From assembly GCA_036362985.1 (NCBI GenBank), contig JAYGXS010000004.1, positions 37,051,305-37,115,304 of the forward strand: a stretch of 64,000 bases of DNA. Direction: 5' to 3'. The notes beneath the pieces were generated by a model, which was given only the letters and a program-made list of their open reading frames with translations, had not been told where the DNA came from and ran no database searches. The first letter of the stretch is position 1. Each line of letters starts with the position of its first letter. A program made the position numbers and the translations under genes. This document shows positions 34,440-44,529 of this stretch, in pieces. The stretch is from Ligula intestinalis. Its lineage: Eukaryota; Platyhelminthes; Cestoda; Diphyllobothriidea; Diphyllobothriidae.

Positions 34440-34545
34440 ACAAAGATTGAGTCGTCTTCTTCTCAATTGCTTCCTGGGACTCGCATGTTTGCTTGTATTG
34501 ACAATTTCGAGTCCATTCTTACGGCAGTAGGTGGGAATATTTAAT
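34440..34545 (+). repeat. PLE terminal fragment, decayed
   Basis: CGTCTTCTTCTCAATTGCTT, then CCTGGGACTCGCATGTTTGC, then TTGACAATTTCGAGTCCAT, matching in order the PLE end sequences near 6.7-6.8 kb and 59.8 kb and a decayed antisense hammerhead box (GACGTTTC elsewhere). No protein part remains. Confidence 0.4.
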
Positions 34546-34589
34546 GCTGGTGGTCTTGGAAGATCGCCCCTAATCGAGGCATTTAGCAT

Positions 34590-35930
34590 GAGTAGTTGGT
34601 TTCTTTTCTGAGCATGAGCAAATGTAAAAGTATAGTAACCGGTAGAGAAGTTTGGTTAACGAAACATCCAAATCGCAGACAAAAGTCTGTGGTTGAGACT
34701 GTCCTTCGTTATTCGTGTATATCGCACGGCTTCTCATGACCAAGACTATCTGTAATGTGAACCAGACTAATTTGTTCGGCCATTTTTCTAGAGCAACAAC
34801 ATGTTTACTATCGACTAATCGATACCCACTTGTCTACATAAGAAATTCAGCCGTCAACTCGCAATATCCTAGATCACTTTTGGCGAAAACATAATGAGTA
34901 GAGAAGAAGCCTGTTCACTTGCAAGAATAATTTATTCATTCATCTGAACTTTCGAAGTATTTCTGGAGCACATCCTCAGAAATAAAGTGGCAACAACAAT
35001 GGCCACAATTATAGGCCATAGGGGCCAATCAAGCATCATTTAAGTCAATTCGGAGTTAACCTCGCAAGATTATGTGTGCCGGCGCCAGACTGATAATTCG
35101 ATTGACCGAGTTCTCATCGGAGGCCCAGGCCTCAATCAATTCCTAGTTTGTCTCGCTTCTGGCCCTGGTGATTATTTGACTGCCTGCGAGATTAAACTCC
35201 TGACCCGTTTCGTGGGTGTGGACAGTCATCTGTAATAATCCGTTATCCCGTTGTAATGTCAGCTTAGTTTCCGGTATACATGCGTCCAGTCTGGCTTGCA
35301 CAGTTAGGAGGGCAGGTGAGGTATGGAATGCGCTACACCGCACTCGACTGCTCACTAGGAGTTATTCGGTATTGGATTTTTATGACCCATCTGCACAAGG
35401 ATGCTTTGGATTAATGCGTAAAGCCGATACCTAGTCCTGCAACCATGCATTCGGTTGCCTCTGAGATATTGCAGTGGATGCCACACTATAGCGACTGGTT
35501 CCTGTTGGCACCTCCGGTGACGAGCACTTAGGCATCGGTTTATGAATGCCTTCGGACAGCCGTTTCACATAAACTGGTCGCGAATATATCGGAGCTAACG
35601 CGCATTTTCGTTCATGTTGCTGCAACGGGTTTGGATTCGTCTAAATCATGTTCTCACACAGGTTGATGTATGAGCCACTGGATGGTTGCTGTGAAAATCA
35701 GAAACTGCGTAGTGTTCATCGACGTCCTGTAGACGGTTGTTTTTATTTCGCTGTTGGAACCTCGACAGACTAGCCCATGAAGTAAGAGCAGCTGTTGCAC
35801 TTTTACTTTTTTGCCAGTAAATTAAACTTTGGTCTGGGCCGATCGAGTAAAAGCGATCGTGGAAATCCTGGAATATGTTCTTATTGACGAAGATAACCGT
35901 ACCATCTAGTTAAGGGCACCAGAAGAGCGG
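34590..35930. other. No recognisable gene
   Basis: Short frames (64-72 codons) without motifs. Nothing else seen. Confidence 0.35.
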
Positions 35931-35939
35931 TGGTAGACT

Positions 35940-36130
35940 CACAACTGAGATTGGGTATGACTGGCTGATGAAGGCTAATAAGCCAGAATTGGCCATTCCA
36001 GTCTTTCTTATGTTTGTCGGTAATTTTATTCTGCCTTTATTAATAGCTGCCTTGCTCGACAGTGATTCCGAAAGGCTTGAAAAGGGATGAGTGAGTCCTG
36101 TATCCGATCGGTGATCGCCTAATGCCAGTG
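35940..36130 (+). mobile_element. SINE with best-kept hammerhead (S1)
   Basis: Begins at CAACTGAGATTGGGTATGAC, shared with S2 and S3, runs through the hammerhead and on into a body resembling the 31.2-kb copy. The tRNA-like head is not recognisable here. Confidence 0.6.
35959..36003 (+). ncRNA. SINE-type hammerhead motif (S1)
   Basis: GACTGG (35959-35964) pairs fully with CCAGTC (35998-36003) as stem I. CTGATGA follows at 35965-35971. GGCT/AGCC form stem II with loop AATA inside a 14-nt spacer. Then GAA, TTGGCCAT (stem III, nearly palindromic) and T, the expected cleavage base. Departures: the stem II base next to the core is A opposite A, and the stem III closing base is T, not A. This is the standard order of a type I hammerhead with a minimal stem III. 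Confidence 0.65.
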
Positions 36131-36159
36131 CATATACTTCTTATCGAATCCGGCGAGAA

Positions 36160-36300
36160 AACTAGACCGTGGCACAGCATTGGACTTTTAATTAACAAGA
36201 TCGGGGTTCAAAGCCCGGATGATCCGCACCTGAGACTGGGTATGAATGGCTGATGACTTTAAATATGCCAGAAATAGACATTCTGGTCTATCTCGTACTC
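36160..36300 (+). mobile_element. tRNA-headed SINE with hammerhead (S2)
   Basis: Head with GTGGCACAGCATTGG (A-box-like) and GGTTCAAAGCCC (B-box-like), then CTGAGACTGGGTATGAATGG, CTGATGA at 36250-36256, 14 nt, and GAAATAGACATT. Both hammerhead boxes are perfect but stem II pairing is lost and stem I is mostly wobble. Shows that head and ribozyme belong to one unit. Confidence 0.6.
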
Positions 36301-36329
36301 TTCGGTCCAACTATATATATTCGATTGAC

Positions 36330-36440
36330 CGAATTGTGAAAATCCGTGGCCTCAGCGATAGCCGAACTCACACAGCAGGAAAGACTTTTAAGCAGCCAGT
36401 GCTCTATCGTTTAGCCACGAGGCTCACTGTTCTTTGTGAA
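36330..36440 (-). repeat. SINE head fragment
   Basis: Minus strand GAGCCTCGTGGCTAAACG and GATAGAGCACTGG resemble the A box of S3. The flanking ACCTGGGTCGATTT also occurs between the arms of the palindrome at 62.6 kb. Confidence 0.35.
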
Positions 36441-36610
36441 TTTAAACATACCTGGGTCGATTTGCTTGACCAACTTTACTGTACCTGTGGAATCCACCAA
36501 TACTGACGTAGTAAGCCGACTTCCGGTCAGGGTTAAGCTAAGAGGTCCATCCTCCAAAGGAGATCAAGCAGAAAACAAGGCGCTTTCACGGACCACACTG
36601 TAATTGTGCA

Positions 36611-36644
36611 GACGTTTTGAAAAAAGCATATTTTCCCTCATCAG
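36611..36644 (-). ncRNA. PLE family C hammerhead motif (N19), antisense 5' end
   Basis: Minus strand: CTGATGA (perfect), 19 nt with GGGAAAA/TTTTTTC stem II (seven pairs, two G-T) and loop TATGC, then AAAACGTC (one base off GAAACGTC). It opens the PLE at 36.6-38.36 kb in the opposite orientation to its proteins. Confidence 0.6.
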
Positions 36645-36716
36645 AGTGGTAAGTTGTGCGTTCCTGCTTGCCGAGAATTGTGATGCTGCGCCGAATAAAC
36701 ACTGAAGTCGGCTGAA

Positions 36717-37890
36717 GTGTTTCCGAGGATCATCAGATATCGACAAATATATTCAAACGAGACAATTATATCGTTTGAGGTGGTGTCCTTGCTCGCCTTC
36801 ATTCCAATCGGCCCCACCGTTCGTTCTATTGATGAACTTCTTAAAGAGTATGAAAAAAATGACCAACAACTCAAACGGAAGCACGTCACCGAACTCTTGG
36901 GATTGTACCTTAGGACCTTCTTCACCTTCAAAGTTTGGGTTAAGGAGTAAAAAAAGAACACCAATGGGCTCCCTTGCCTGGATTTATTGCAAAGGCGGTG
37001 GTGCAAAGATTCAAGTGGCTGGTCTTCCGTTCGCACTGTCCAAAATTCTGGACCAGATATGGCGGCGACACATCCTTCGTAATTAAAAGGAATGAAGTTA
37101 AGAACTCTAAGACTTTAATGAACTCCGTATTCCCTAAGAAGAAGAAAGCAACAACCTCTTGTCCTTCCTGGATATGCAAGCTACGCGGACTTCCGAGGGG
37201 AGTATACGAACTACGGTATACCGTAAGTCAGCAAACACGAGACGCATCCTCCACTTCGGAAGTAACCACTTTATTGGTCACAAACGCAGTTGTGGCAGCA
37301 CTCTCTTCCACCGGGCTCAAACCGCTATAGCGATGAGGACAGGAAAAGGGAAGAGGCAAAATATTTACACTTCCTTTTCACCACCAATGATTATCCAGGG
37401 TCTTTCATACGTGAGTGCCGACAACAACGCGCCCGTAACCAAACGAACTAAGAAACACCGAAGTTTTTGCTCGCGATCCTCTACGTGAACGTTTTTTTAG
37501 GGTAACAGCTCGAATCCTGAATCTTTTTGGGGTTGGTATTGTCCATAAGCCACATTATATCATTCGACAGCAGATAATGTGACCCAAAGACCCGCTACCG
37601 ACAACGCAGCAATCAGCCGTGCTCTACAGCATACCCTGCCAAAATTGCATTGCGGGGTGAAACGGTTCAACGTCCGTGCACGAGGCTACACGAATCCAGC
37701 TGGCAGTCAACCACGAAGATAGATTTTCACTGGTGCATAGCCACATAGAGCAGGAGGAGCACAGTCTCGCCGTCGAGGACGCGAAAGTCATCGGCCGATC
37801 TAACGACAAGATGGCTAGACCGTTCCGCGAATGTTGGGCCTCAGTAGGCAAACTAAATAGAAATATTGACTTAAATCCGGCTTATTAGGC
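36717..37890 (+). pseudogene. PLE family C RT and endonuclease, frameshifted
   Basis: 36,717-36,950: ISFEVVSLLAFIPIGPTV (motif A; D replaced by E) and KRKHVTELLGLYLRTFFTF. 36,960-37,090: PMGSLAW (motif B, in another frame) and YGGDTSFVI where YVDDTFVI is expected, so the first catalytic Asp is lost. 37,159-37,488: SFLDMQATRTSEGSIRTTVY and HFIGHKRSCGSTLFHRA. 37,505-37,625: GVGIVHKPHYIIRQQ and PKDPLPTT. 37,600-37,890: YSIPCQNC, IQLAVNHEDRFSLVHSH, KVIGRSNDKMAR, NRNIDLNPAY, the GIY-YIG nuclease with a damaged YIG box and a TGA. At least two frameshifts. Family order is kept from RT palm to endonuclease; the N-terminal part is missing. Confidence 0.75.
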
Positions 37891-38322
37891 CCTGCGGGCC
37901 AGACTTTAGTTAGCTAAGACGAGGCCGACAACACCAGCCAGTGATCTGAAACTTCCTTGACGGATGCTAAAATTTCGGTAGGAGGATGAGTCAGTCATAT
38001 CGCTCAAGACCGACCTGAAACAGAAACGCACAGGCAAATGAACGTGCCTTGCACGTGAGGCAACAGGGAAAGCCCGCACCCGTTTATATGGGTAGGTGCC
38101 ACAACAACCGTCCCAGTGCATACGAGAGGCATACAGACCTAGCGGCAACTGCAACGGCCATGTAGGCACAGGGATCACACGAGGTCATTGGCACTCCGCC
38201 ACGGAGAGGTCAATCCGCAGACAGGGCGAACTTCAGAAGCCGGACACCAGGCACGACTACAACACGAGACAGGTGGTGCGGCATTTCAATCCTCGGCAAG
38301 CGGGAACTCACAAATCATCATT

Positions 38323-38356
38323 CTGGTGATGGAAAATAAGCTGTTTCCGAACCAGA
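38323..38356 (+). ncRNA. PLE family C hammerhead motif (N19), sense 3' end
   Basis: CTGGTGA, 19 nt with GGAAA/TTTCC pairing and loop TAAGC, then GAACCAG. The second box is degraded, but spacing and stem II match the 36.6-kb copy. Confidence 0.45.
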
Positions 38357-39080
38357 TAACGTGGAAACGTACCTAGTAAGCAGCCGCTGTCAGGACTCCT
38401 CACAAACTGGGCTTGCTTCTGGCCACTGTCATTGTCAAGAACATTTTGCTCAAGTTTTTAGGCAATAAACAGGCATGCCTGTTTTTTGGCAAATTAGAGG
38501 AAACGATTTACAGATATTATTTCAAAGTAACCTTATACTACACAGTATTCGCTACAGACCGTGCAACTTTCATGATGAAATTTAACTTGGTACTTTAAAA
38601 TATATTTGGTAACACTATTTTGATTTAGTGAGTGGATTTAATTCTGCGAAAGCCTTGCAGTTAGAAAAGCACTATTTTAGTTAGGTATATTAATAGAAAT
38701 GGCCATTAATTTTGGCAAACTTGGGAGTACTTTCCTATAGAATTGATTTCCTATGCTATTACGAAAGACAGAACCAAACTGCTTGTTGATGTTGATTATA
38801 CGATGGAGGAACTCCAAAATAGGTAAAATAGATATAGAAGGTGCCCCTTCCAGAACTCAAAAATTTTTGTCCAAAAGTTTTTCAGATTCAAATGAAGCCA
38901 AGTTGAAGGAACCACATTTATTTGCCGAAAAATTTAACATATCTTAAAGATTATGTTTAGCTAACCTGCGAAGTTCTGTCGCACAAAATGCGGTAAAAAA
39001 AATTTCATCGCATTTTGCTTAAACTGCACCGCTGACTTTGGCGTTTAAGCAAATTGTCCGAAGGTAATGTAAAGAAGGCC
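38357..39080. other. No recognisable feature
   Basis: AT-rich; short frames only. Confidence 0.4.
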
Positions 39081-39089
39081 TTATTGAAT

Positions 39090-42000
39090 GTTCCACCATC
39101 GAAAGCGAAGATCTCCACGATTTGCCCCAGAGCATGGACGGTGACTGTAGTCAGGTATAGTGATAGTAGGCACACCGCTTCCTTCCCCACTCTCAACCCT
39201 CTCAACTGCCTTTAAACGGTGAGAAGACAAAGTCGAGATGACCGCGCAGGGAAAGGGCGTAGGCCGCAGCCATAAGCACCACCTAAACTGAGTATTTAGT
39301 GACAGTAGACTTTGCGCCGATACTACTACACTGTCTAACCTCTTTCACCTATAGTAGGTGTCTAGCCTGATTCCTAGAAGCCAGGACTCGTTCTGCTAAC
39401 AACCACATGTACTCTTTCTTATGTTATTATTAGGGTGCAGCTGAATAATATATTCACTGGTACTATTTAAGTCTGCATTGAAAATCAGAATTGACGCTGC
39501 TGAAAGTCAGCACAGGGTTCATATCCCCTCAATCTCAACGAGGAGTGTAGTAGTACTGGTGCTAGCACTGATGCCATAATTTGTCAGTGTTGATGCTGAA
39601 TGAGCTTTCGCTAGGGCTCATATACCTTTGACCTGAACAAGGCAGGTGAATCTTTGTTTAACTTTTTCGGTTAAGTACGTGCTTTGGGGCCTGAGCAAAG
39701 CTGTGCTTGACTTCGTTTCCACACTCTCATCTCGAGGACAGTAGTACCGCTGATTGGAGTTAGGTCTGGGGCCGTGTTCCCTTGAGCTCTAGTATACTAT
39801 TGTTGAAAGTGCTATGTCTATGCAAGTAGTTCTAATTCTATTAATTATACTTGCTAAGACCAGTAGGTGGTAGACTACCCTGTGGCCTGTGCGTACATGT
39901 ATGATATTTAAGCTTAGTGTGCAGTCATAGACCTATAAGGGGATATTAGTAAGCTCAAGGTTAGAGAAATGTATATGTAACAAGAGTTGAGGATCTGTCA
40001 TGCATTAAGGTGGTAACATAGTGCCATTTTTTCGGATACTTCTGTTAGAAGTGCTGTGCCTAGGCTAAAATTGCCAGTTCTAGTAATCATACTTGCCAAA
40101 GCCCTAAGTAGAAAGCTTCAGTGCGGCCTGTACATGCATGTAGGAAATGTTTACCTCGTATTCAGCCGTAAGCCATTTGGAATTTTAGTAACAGGAAGGT
40201 TAAAGAATGTGTATTTGATGGTAGCTTAATATCTACCACCGCTTTGCGCTCACATTTCGGGCTTTTGCAACATCGACAACATCTAGTTTTAGCTCAGAAA
40301 TTGCAGAGAACCGTCTGTTTAGTAGGAAGCAAGATTCTCCAGCAGGCAGGTAGTCATGGAAGCTTAGCAATTTCCTTTATCAGTACTTACAGTTCAGAAA
40401 TATGACGTTCATCCTATTTTATATCAATTCATTATAACAGTTGGGAATATGAGTTTATCATCTGAGGTGGTTCTGTCTCATTGAGCAGGTAAGGTTTGTA
40501 AAGAGCGTCACATTGCTACTGCTACAACTCGTGCTTCTACTGCTAGTTCTTTATACTGATAGTACTGGTAGCGGCAGTGTTATTTCTAGTTTTCTGATAG
40601 TTGAATAGTGCAAATATCTTTAAAAGTAGAATTGATGAATACGGTAAGGAGAGAGCACACTACAAGCATTAACCTAAAGGAGAGAATTACGACAGTACAG
40701 TATCAGGTAGGTACAGTAGGACAGTCTACATCAATGCAACAGGAATAGGACAATTTCAATGATGCTGGTAGTATTAGTGGTGAAACCAGCAAATCAGCGC
40801 TCCCCTTGCGTTCTGCCCTTTAAAATCTATCCACCAGGCTGTGTCACCTTATTGGGTGACGAAAGTTATTAAGATGTAGCTCAAGTTTTACTATGTCTTT
40901 ATGTCGCATTGTGCCATTTATCGTTTATAGGCTAACCCTTTGCAGTGTCTAAACTCCATCTTGAGGACACAGGAGAGGTCTCCTTTGCAATAGGGGAGCA
41001 GTCTACTCCCTAATTAACTAAAATTGCTACATGCTATTACTGTGCCAGTAACTAAGATCTACCATGCATGTAGGTCGTAAAAAGTGGCTACTGTAGACTT
41101 TCTAGGTCATCTAGATATAGCTCAGAATTTACAGACCATCATCTTACTAAATAGGTGCCTTTCGGGTATGGGATTAGAGGGCAACAGTATGGCAGTACAT
41201 TAAATTTGCAATATAAGTGATGTTGGTGATACGATTGATTTTAGTTCGTATAGTCCATAAGCAACTGTTACGGTATTTGATCTGAACGAGCACTTAACTA
41301 TGGGAGTTCGCTCCAGATAGGGATGAAAGTGGGCCGGGCTGACTAAATATCTAGTAGTATTCGGCGACTAAACTTAGTGCCGAGAAAACCTGATTACCTG
41401 AAAAGGCATCTAGTTGCTTGTCTGTCCGGGCAATAGGGGGATCGTCTCTTGTGGTCAGCAGGTCTAGCTTTAGATAGACAACGCACTTATAGGGCTTATA
41501 GGGCTAGGCTAGTGCTGTATGAGGAGATCATCCAGTGCTAGGAATGCTAATTTTAGTAATCATATTGTAAAGATCAGTATTTATTATGCTACAAAGTGGT
41601 TTGCACGTGCATGTAGTAAGTTGGAACCTGTGTGTTAGTTTGACCATCGCAAGCGTAGATGTCCACCATTTGCCCGAGAGCAGAGACGGTGACTGTGGTC
41701 AGGTATAGCGATAGTAGGCGTGCTACTACCTACCCCACTCTAAACCCTCTCAACTGCATTTAAACGGTGACCTATAGCAGGTGTCTAGCTAGACTGAAGT
41801 CAGCCAAGACTGCCACTGCTAATACAACTTCTGCTGCTTCTAAAACTACATTCTATGGTGCAGGGGGTGATAGTATTTGCTGGTACATTTACTGACATTT
41901 TAATAAGTCAGAAGTGACGCTGATTAAAGTCAGCAATATACCATATCAGGTAGGTGAAGTAGGACAGTCTACGTCAGTGCAACAAGAATAGGGCAATATT

Positions 42001-42900
42001 AGTGATGCTGGTAGTATTAATGATAGTAGTGATACTAGCACATCAGGGCTTTTCTTGGTTTCCGCCCTCTCAACTCTAACCATCAGGCTGTGTTATCTTA
42101 TTGTAAAGGAGACGTTATTTACTAATATCGCAGGTTCTGCCATGTCACGTGGTGCTACAGTTGCCTTTTGCGCTGGTACTATATCACTATTTACCCTCAC
42201 TCACCCATAGTAGGTGCCCAAAACTATTCCGGGCGCCCGGGCTTCCTATTTTTACCGCTACAACTACTGTTTATGCTGCTGCGTCTAGCGATGTATTTGA
42301 GTAATAGTAGCACTGATAATACCTTTTTGTAAGAAGTGACACTGATTGGTGTCAGGTCTGGGTGCGTGTTCTCTTGATCTCACATAGGAGTGTGGACCTG
42401 GATTTTTGCTATTCTCAGTAGAGTAGATGTTTGGAGCTCGGAGCACATCAGCGCTTGTCCTGGTTTTCTCCTAAGTTTACACCGCTAGGGCTAGGATACT
42501 GCTTTTAGAAGTGCTGTGCATATGCTAGAACTGCTAGTTCTAGTAATTACACTTGCTAAAACGTGTACGCAAATGTATGAAATTTTATACCAAGTATGCA
42601 GTCTTAACCTATAAGGAGATAGTAGTAGGCTCAAGGTTAAATAGAGCTATGTGTAATAGGAGCTGAGTATCTATAATGCATATAGGTCGGAACAAAGTGT
42701 CATGTGCCATTTTTCAGGATACTTCTGTAAGAAGCGGTGCGCATTTGCTAAACGTGCTAGTTATAGTCATCATAATTGATAAGGCCAGTAAGCACGAAGA
42801 AATTTTAAACTTGTATACAGTCGTAACCTAAATGGGAAGTTTAGTAGGCTGACGGGTTAAAGGAACGTGTATTTACTAGTAGCGCAAAACCTACCACGCA
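39090..42900. repeat. Degenerate long direct repeats and about 230-bp tandem units
   Basis: Stop-rich DNA made of diverged copies of itself. 39,100-39,220 matches 41,650-41,770 (CGGTGACTGT, GGTCAGGTATAG or AGTCAGGTATAG, CTCTCAACTGC). 40,709-40,860 matches 41,952-42,110 (GGACAGTCTAC, GATGCTGGTAGTATTA, CAGGCTGTGT). A shorter unit with GAAGTGCTGTG, CTAGTTCTAGTAAT and ACTTGCTAA recurs near 39.80, 40.04, 41.52, 42.49 and 42.72 kb, some neighbours about 230 bp apart. No coding potential seen. Confidence 0.6.
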
Positions 42901-44000
42901 TAAATGATGGGAATATACACTTACGTGTGGCGTAGCCATTAAAAGTCACTTGACAGAGCTTTGTGTCGGTCAAGCGCCCAGATTGGTTTGTGAGCTACCG
43001 GTTTCTCCCGGTTTTGCACGCGACAGTTCGGCCATCAGTTTTGATTTGGTCCAACTTATGCTCTAAGCAGGCTGGCGCAGTAGCTTGAGCATGAGCTAGG
43101 ATTTAAGTGATAGTCGACTTTCCGCAGTATCGACTGCGCTCTCTCTATTTTCTCATCCATCTCGCCGGTAGAATCTTACAACTGTCTGCCTAGACGGCTC
43201 AAAACATATCCCTTAAAAGGGATTCCGTCTGCCAATTCCGGGGAACTGACGGGAGAGTTGGCTATAAATGGCCAAAAAATTATTGCCCGGATGTAGCCAC
43301 CTTCCTGTAGTAGACCAAAGATGTGCATCATATTTTGACATGACCAGATGCGCCACGTTAATAGCAGTGGCTCTGGTTGTGATGTGAGTGGTCACATTAG
43401 TGCTGACAACCAGTCAATGTCGCGCACGAAAACGGTATTCCTGCTGAAGTCCATGAATCGTTTGACGAGACTCAGGTGACCTGACTTCATGGGATGATTA
43501 CGTACGGGGTGATGGGTTCGGTCCTGAGGTCTGACTGCCCTTGTGACAGTTATTAGGAAGGCAGAGAAAACAACGTAAAAAAATGACGGGGCATAGGTCT
43601 TGTGGGCACTGCTGAAAATGCCTTTTATATTTTCGCTTTCTTGGCGTGTGTGATTCAAGGAAGCCAAAGTTCGAGGTGGACGCGAATGCAACGATCAGAT
43701 AATCGCACAGTGGAGCATTCTTAAATTACGCCGTGGTTATCAATAACCGATGGTCACCCGATTTGTTTTCATGAGTGAACATGGCAGATAAAAGCAGGAA
43801 TTTAGAGTGCCGGCAAAGATAATCACCATGATCATGGCCTTCTATCGGTCTGCCACTGCGCGAGTTCTAGTGCACAGTAGCCTCTCCAAGTCTTCGAGAA
43901 TAGAGCTACCGTCCCACGAGTTTACGCCTTTTTAGTGCATTCACTGAGTGTGTTCCGGGAGGGCAGGGGTCCTCGCGTTTCTGAAAGCGTCCAATTTTCA
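42901..44000. other. No recognisable gene
   Basis: Minus-strand frames 43392-43691 (99 codons) and 43213-43395 lie end to end but carry no motif that I can name. Confidence 0.35.
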
Positions 44001-44009
44001 TGAGAACTT

Positions 44010-44460
44010 CGGTCGATTGCCCTTGACTGCGCAGACGATATCGTTTTGTTTGCTTGAAGCTCTACAAAATGTGGCATCATGCGCGAATGAGATCTCCCTT
44101 TCATTAACGCCGACAAAACCAGTGTTTTTCGACTGCATTCTGGACAAGGTCTCCATCTTAATTGTTGTTTGTTAGACTAGAGAATCGCAATTGCAAGTAC
44201 CCCAAGGCAAGGTTGTGGGCGCGTGGATACTCCGCAAGGATTTCTCGATATTTCAAAAGTTTTCGTATACCCGGCGCACTCTTTTTATCGCGACAAAACA
44301 CGGAATACTCGTCGTCTGTTCGGTTATTGGAGGGGCACAAACTGGAAACTTCTAACCCGAATCGTTACCTGAGAATCATACTTCGAGTGAAACATACCAA
44401 TTTTTTCCGTATAAAACAGTCCGTACTCGTTACGACAACATCTTGAGGAGAAGTAGAAGA
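44010..44460 (+). pseudogene. LINE reverse transcriptase remnant
   Basis: IALDCADDIVLF is the RT catalytic region (YADD with Y replaced by C), then NADKT-like sequence, RRTLFIATK, LRIILRVKHTNF and SVRTRY/CDNIL in shifting frames. This order (YADD, then TLSIATK, CLR, VRTRC) is that of the RT 3' half of flatworm LINEs of the CR1/RTE type. Several stops and frameshifts. It ends where the PLE at 44.5 kb begins. Confidence 0.6.
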
Positions 44461-44495
44461 TGACTCTATCGCTGGGACACTATGTTTCTTTGCCT

Positions 44496-44529
44496 GACGT
44501 TTCGAAATCCGTCACGGAATTACCTTAAG
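44496..44529 (-). ncRNA. PLE family A hammerhead motif (N19), antisense 5' end
   Basis: Minus strand: CTTAAGG (first box decayed), 19 nt with TCC...GGA pairing, perfect GAAACGTC, AGGCAAA. It precedes the plus-strand PLE, in opposite orientation to its proteins. Confidence 0.5.

Larger units (their letters stand above)
36611..38356 (+). mobile_element. PLE family C with inverted hammerhead ends
   Basis: Plus-strand Penelope-like element, coding remnants from 36,717 to about 37,930, with a hammerhead-bearing sequence at each end in opposite orientation (36,611-36,700 minus; 38,276-38,356 plus). The two ends share about 80 bp (TTCTCGGCAAGC / TCCTCGGCAAGC, AGGAAC / GGGAAC, then the ribozyme). 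Inverted pseudo-LTRs are known for Penelope itself. Confidence 0.7.

Noticed and set aside
43213..43691. Two adjoining minus-strand frames, possible retroelement protein
   Set aside because: No catalytic or zinc motif could be identified.
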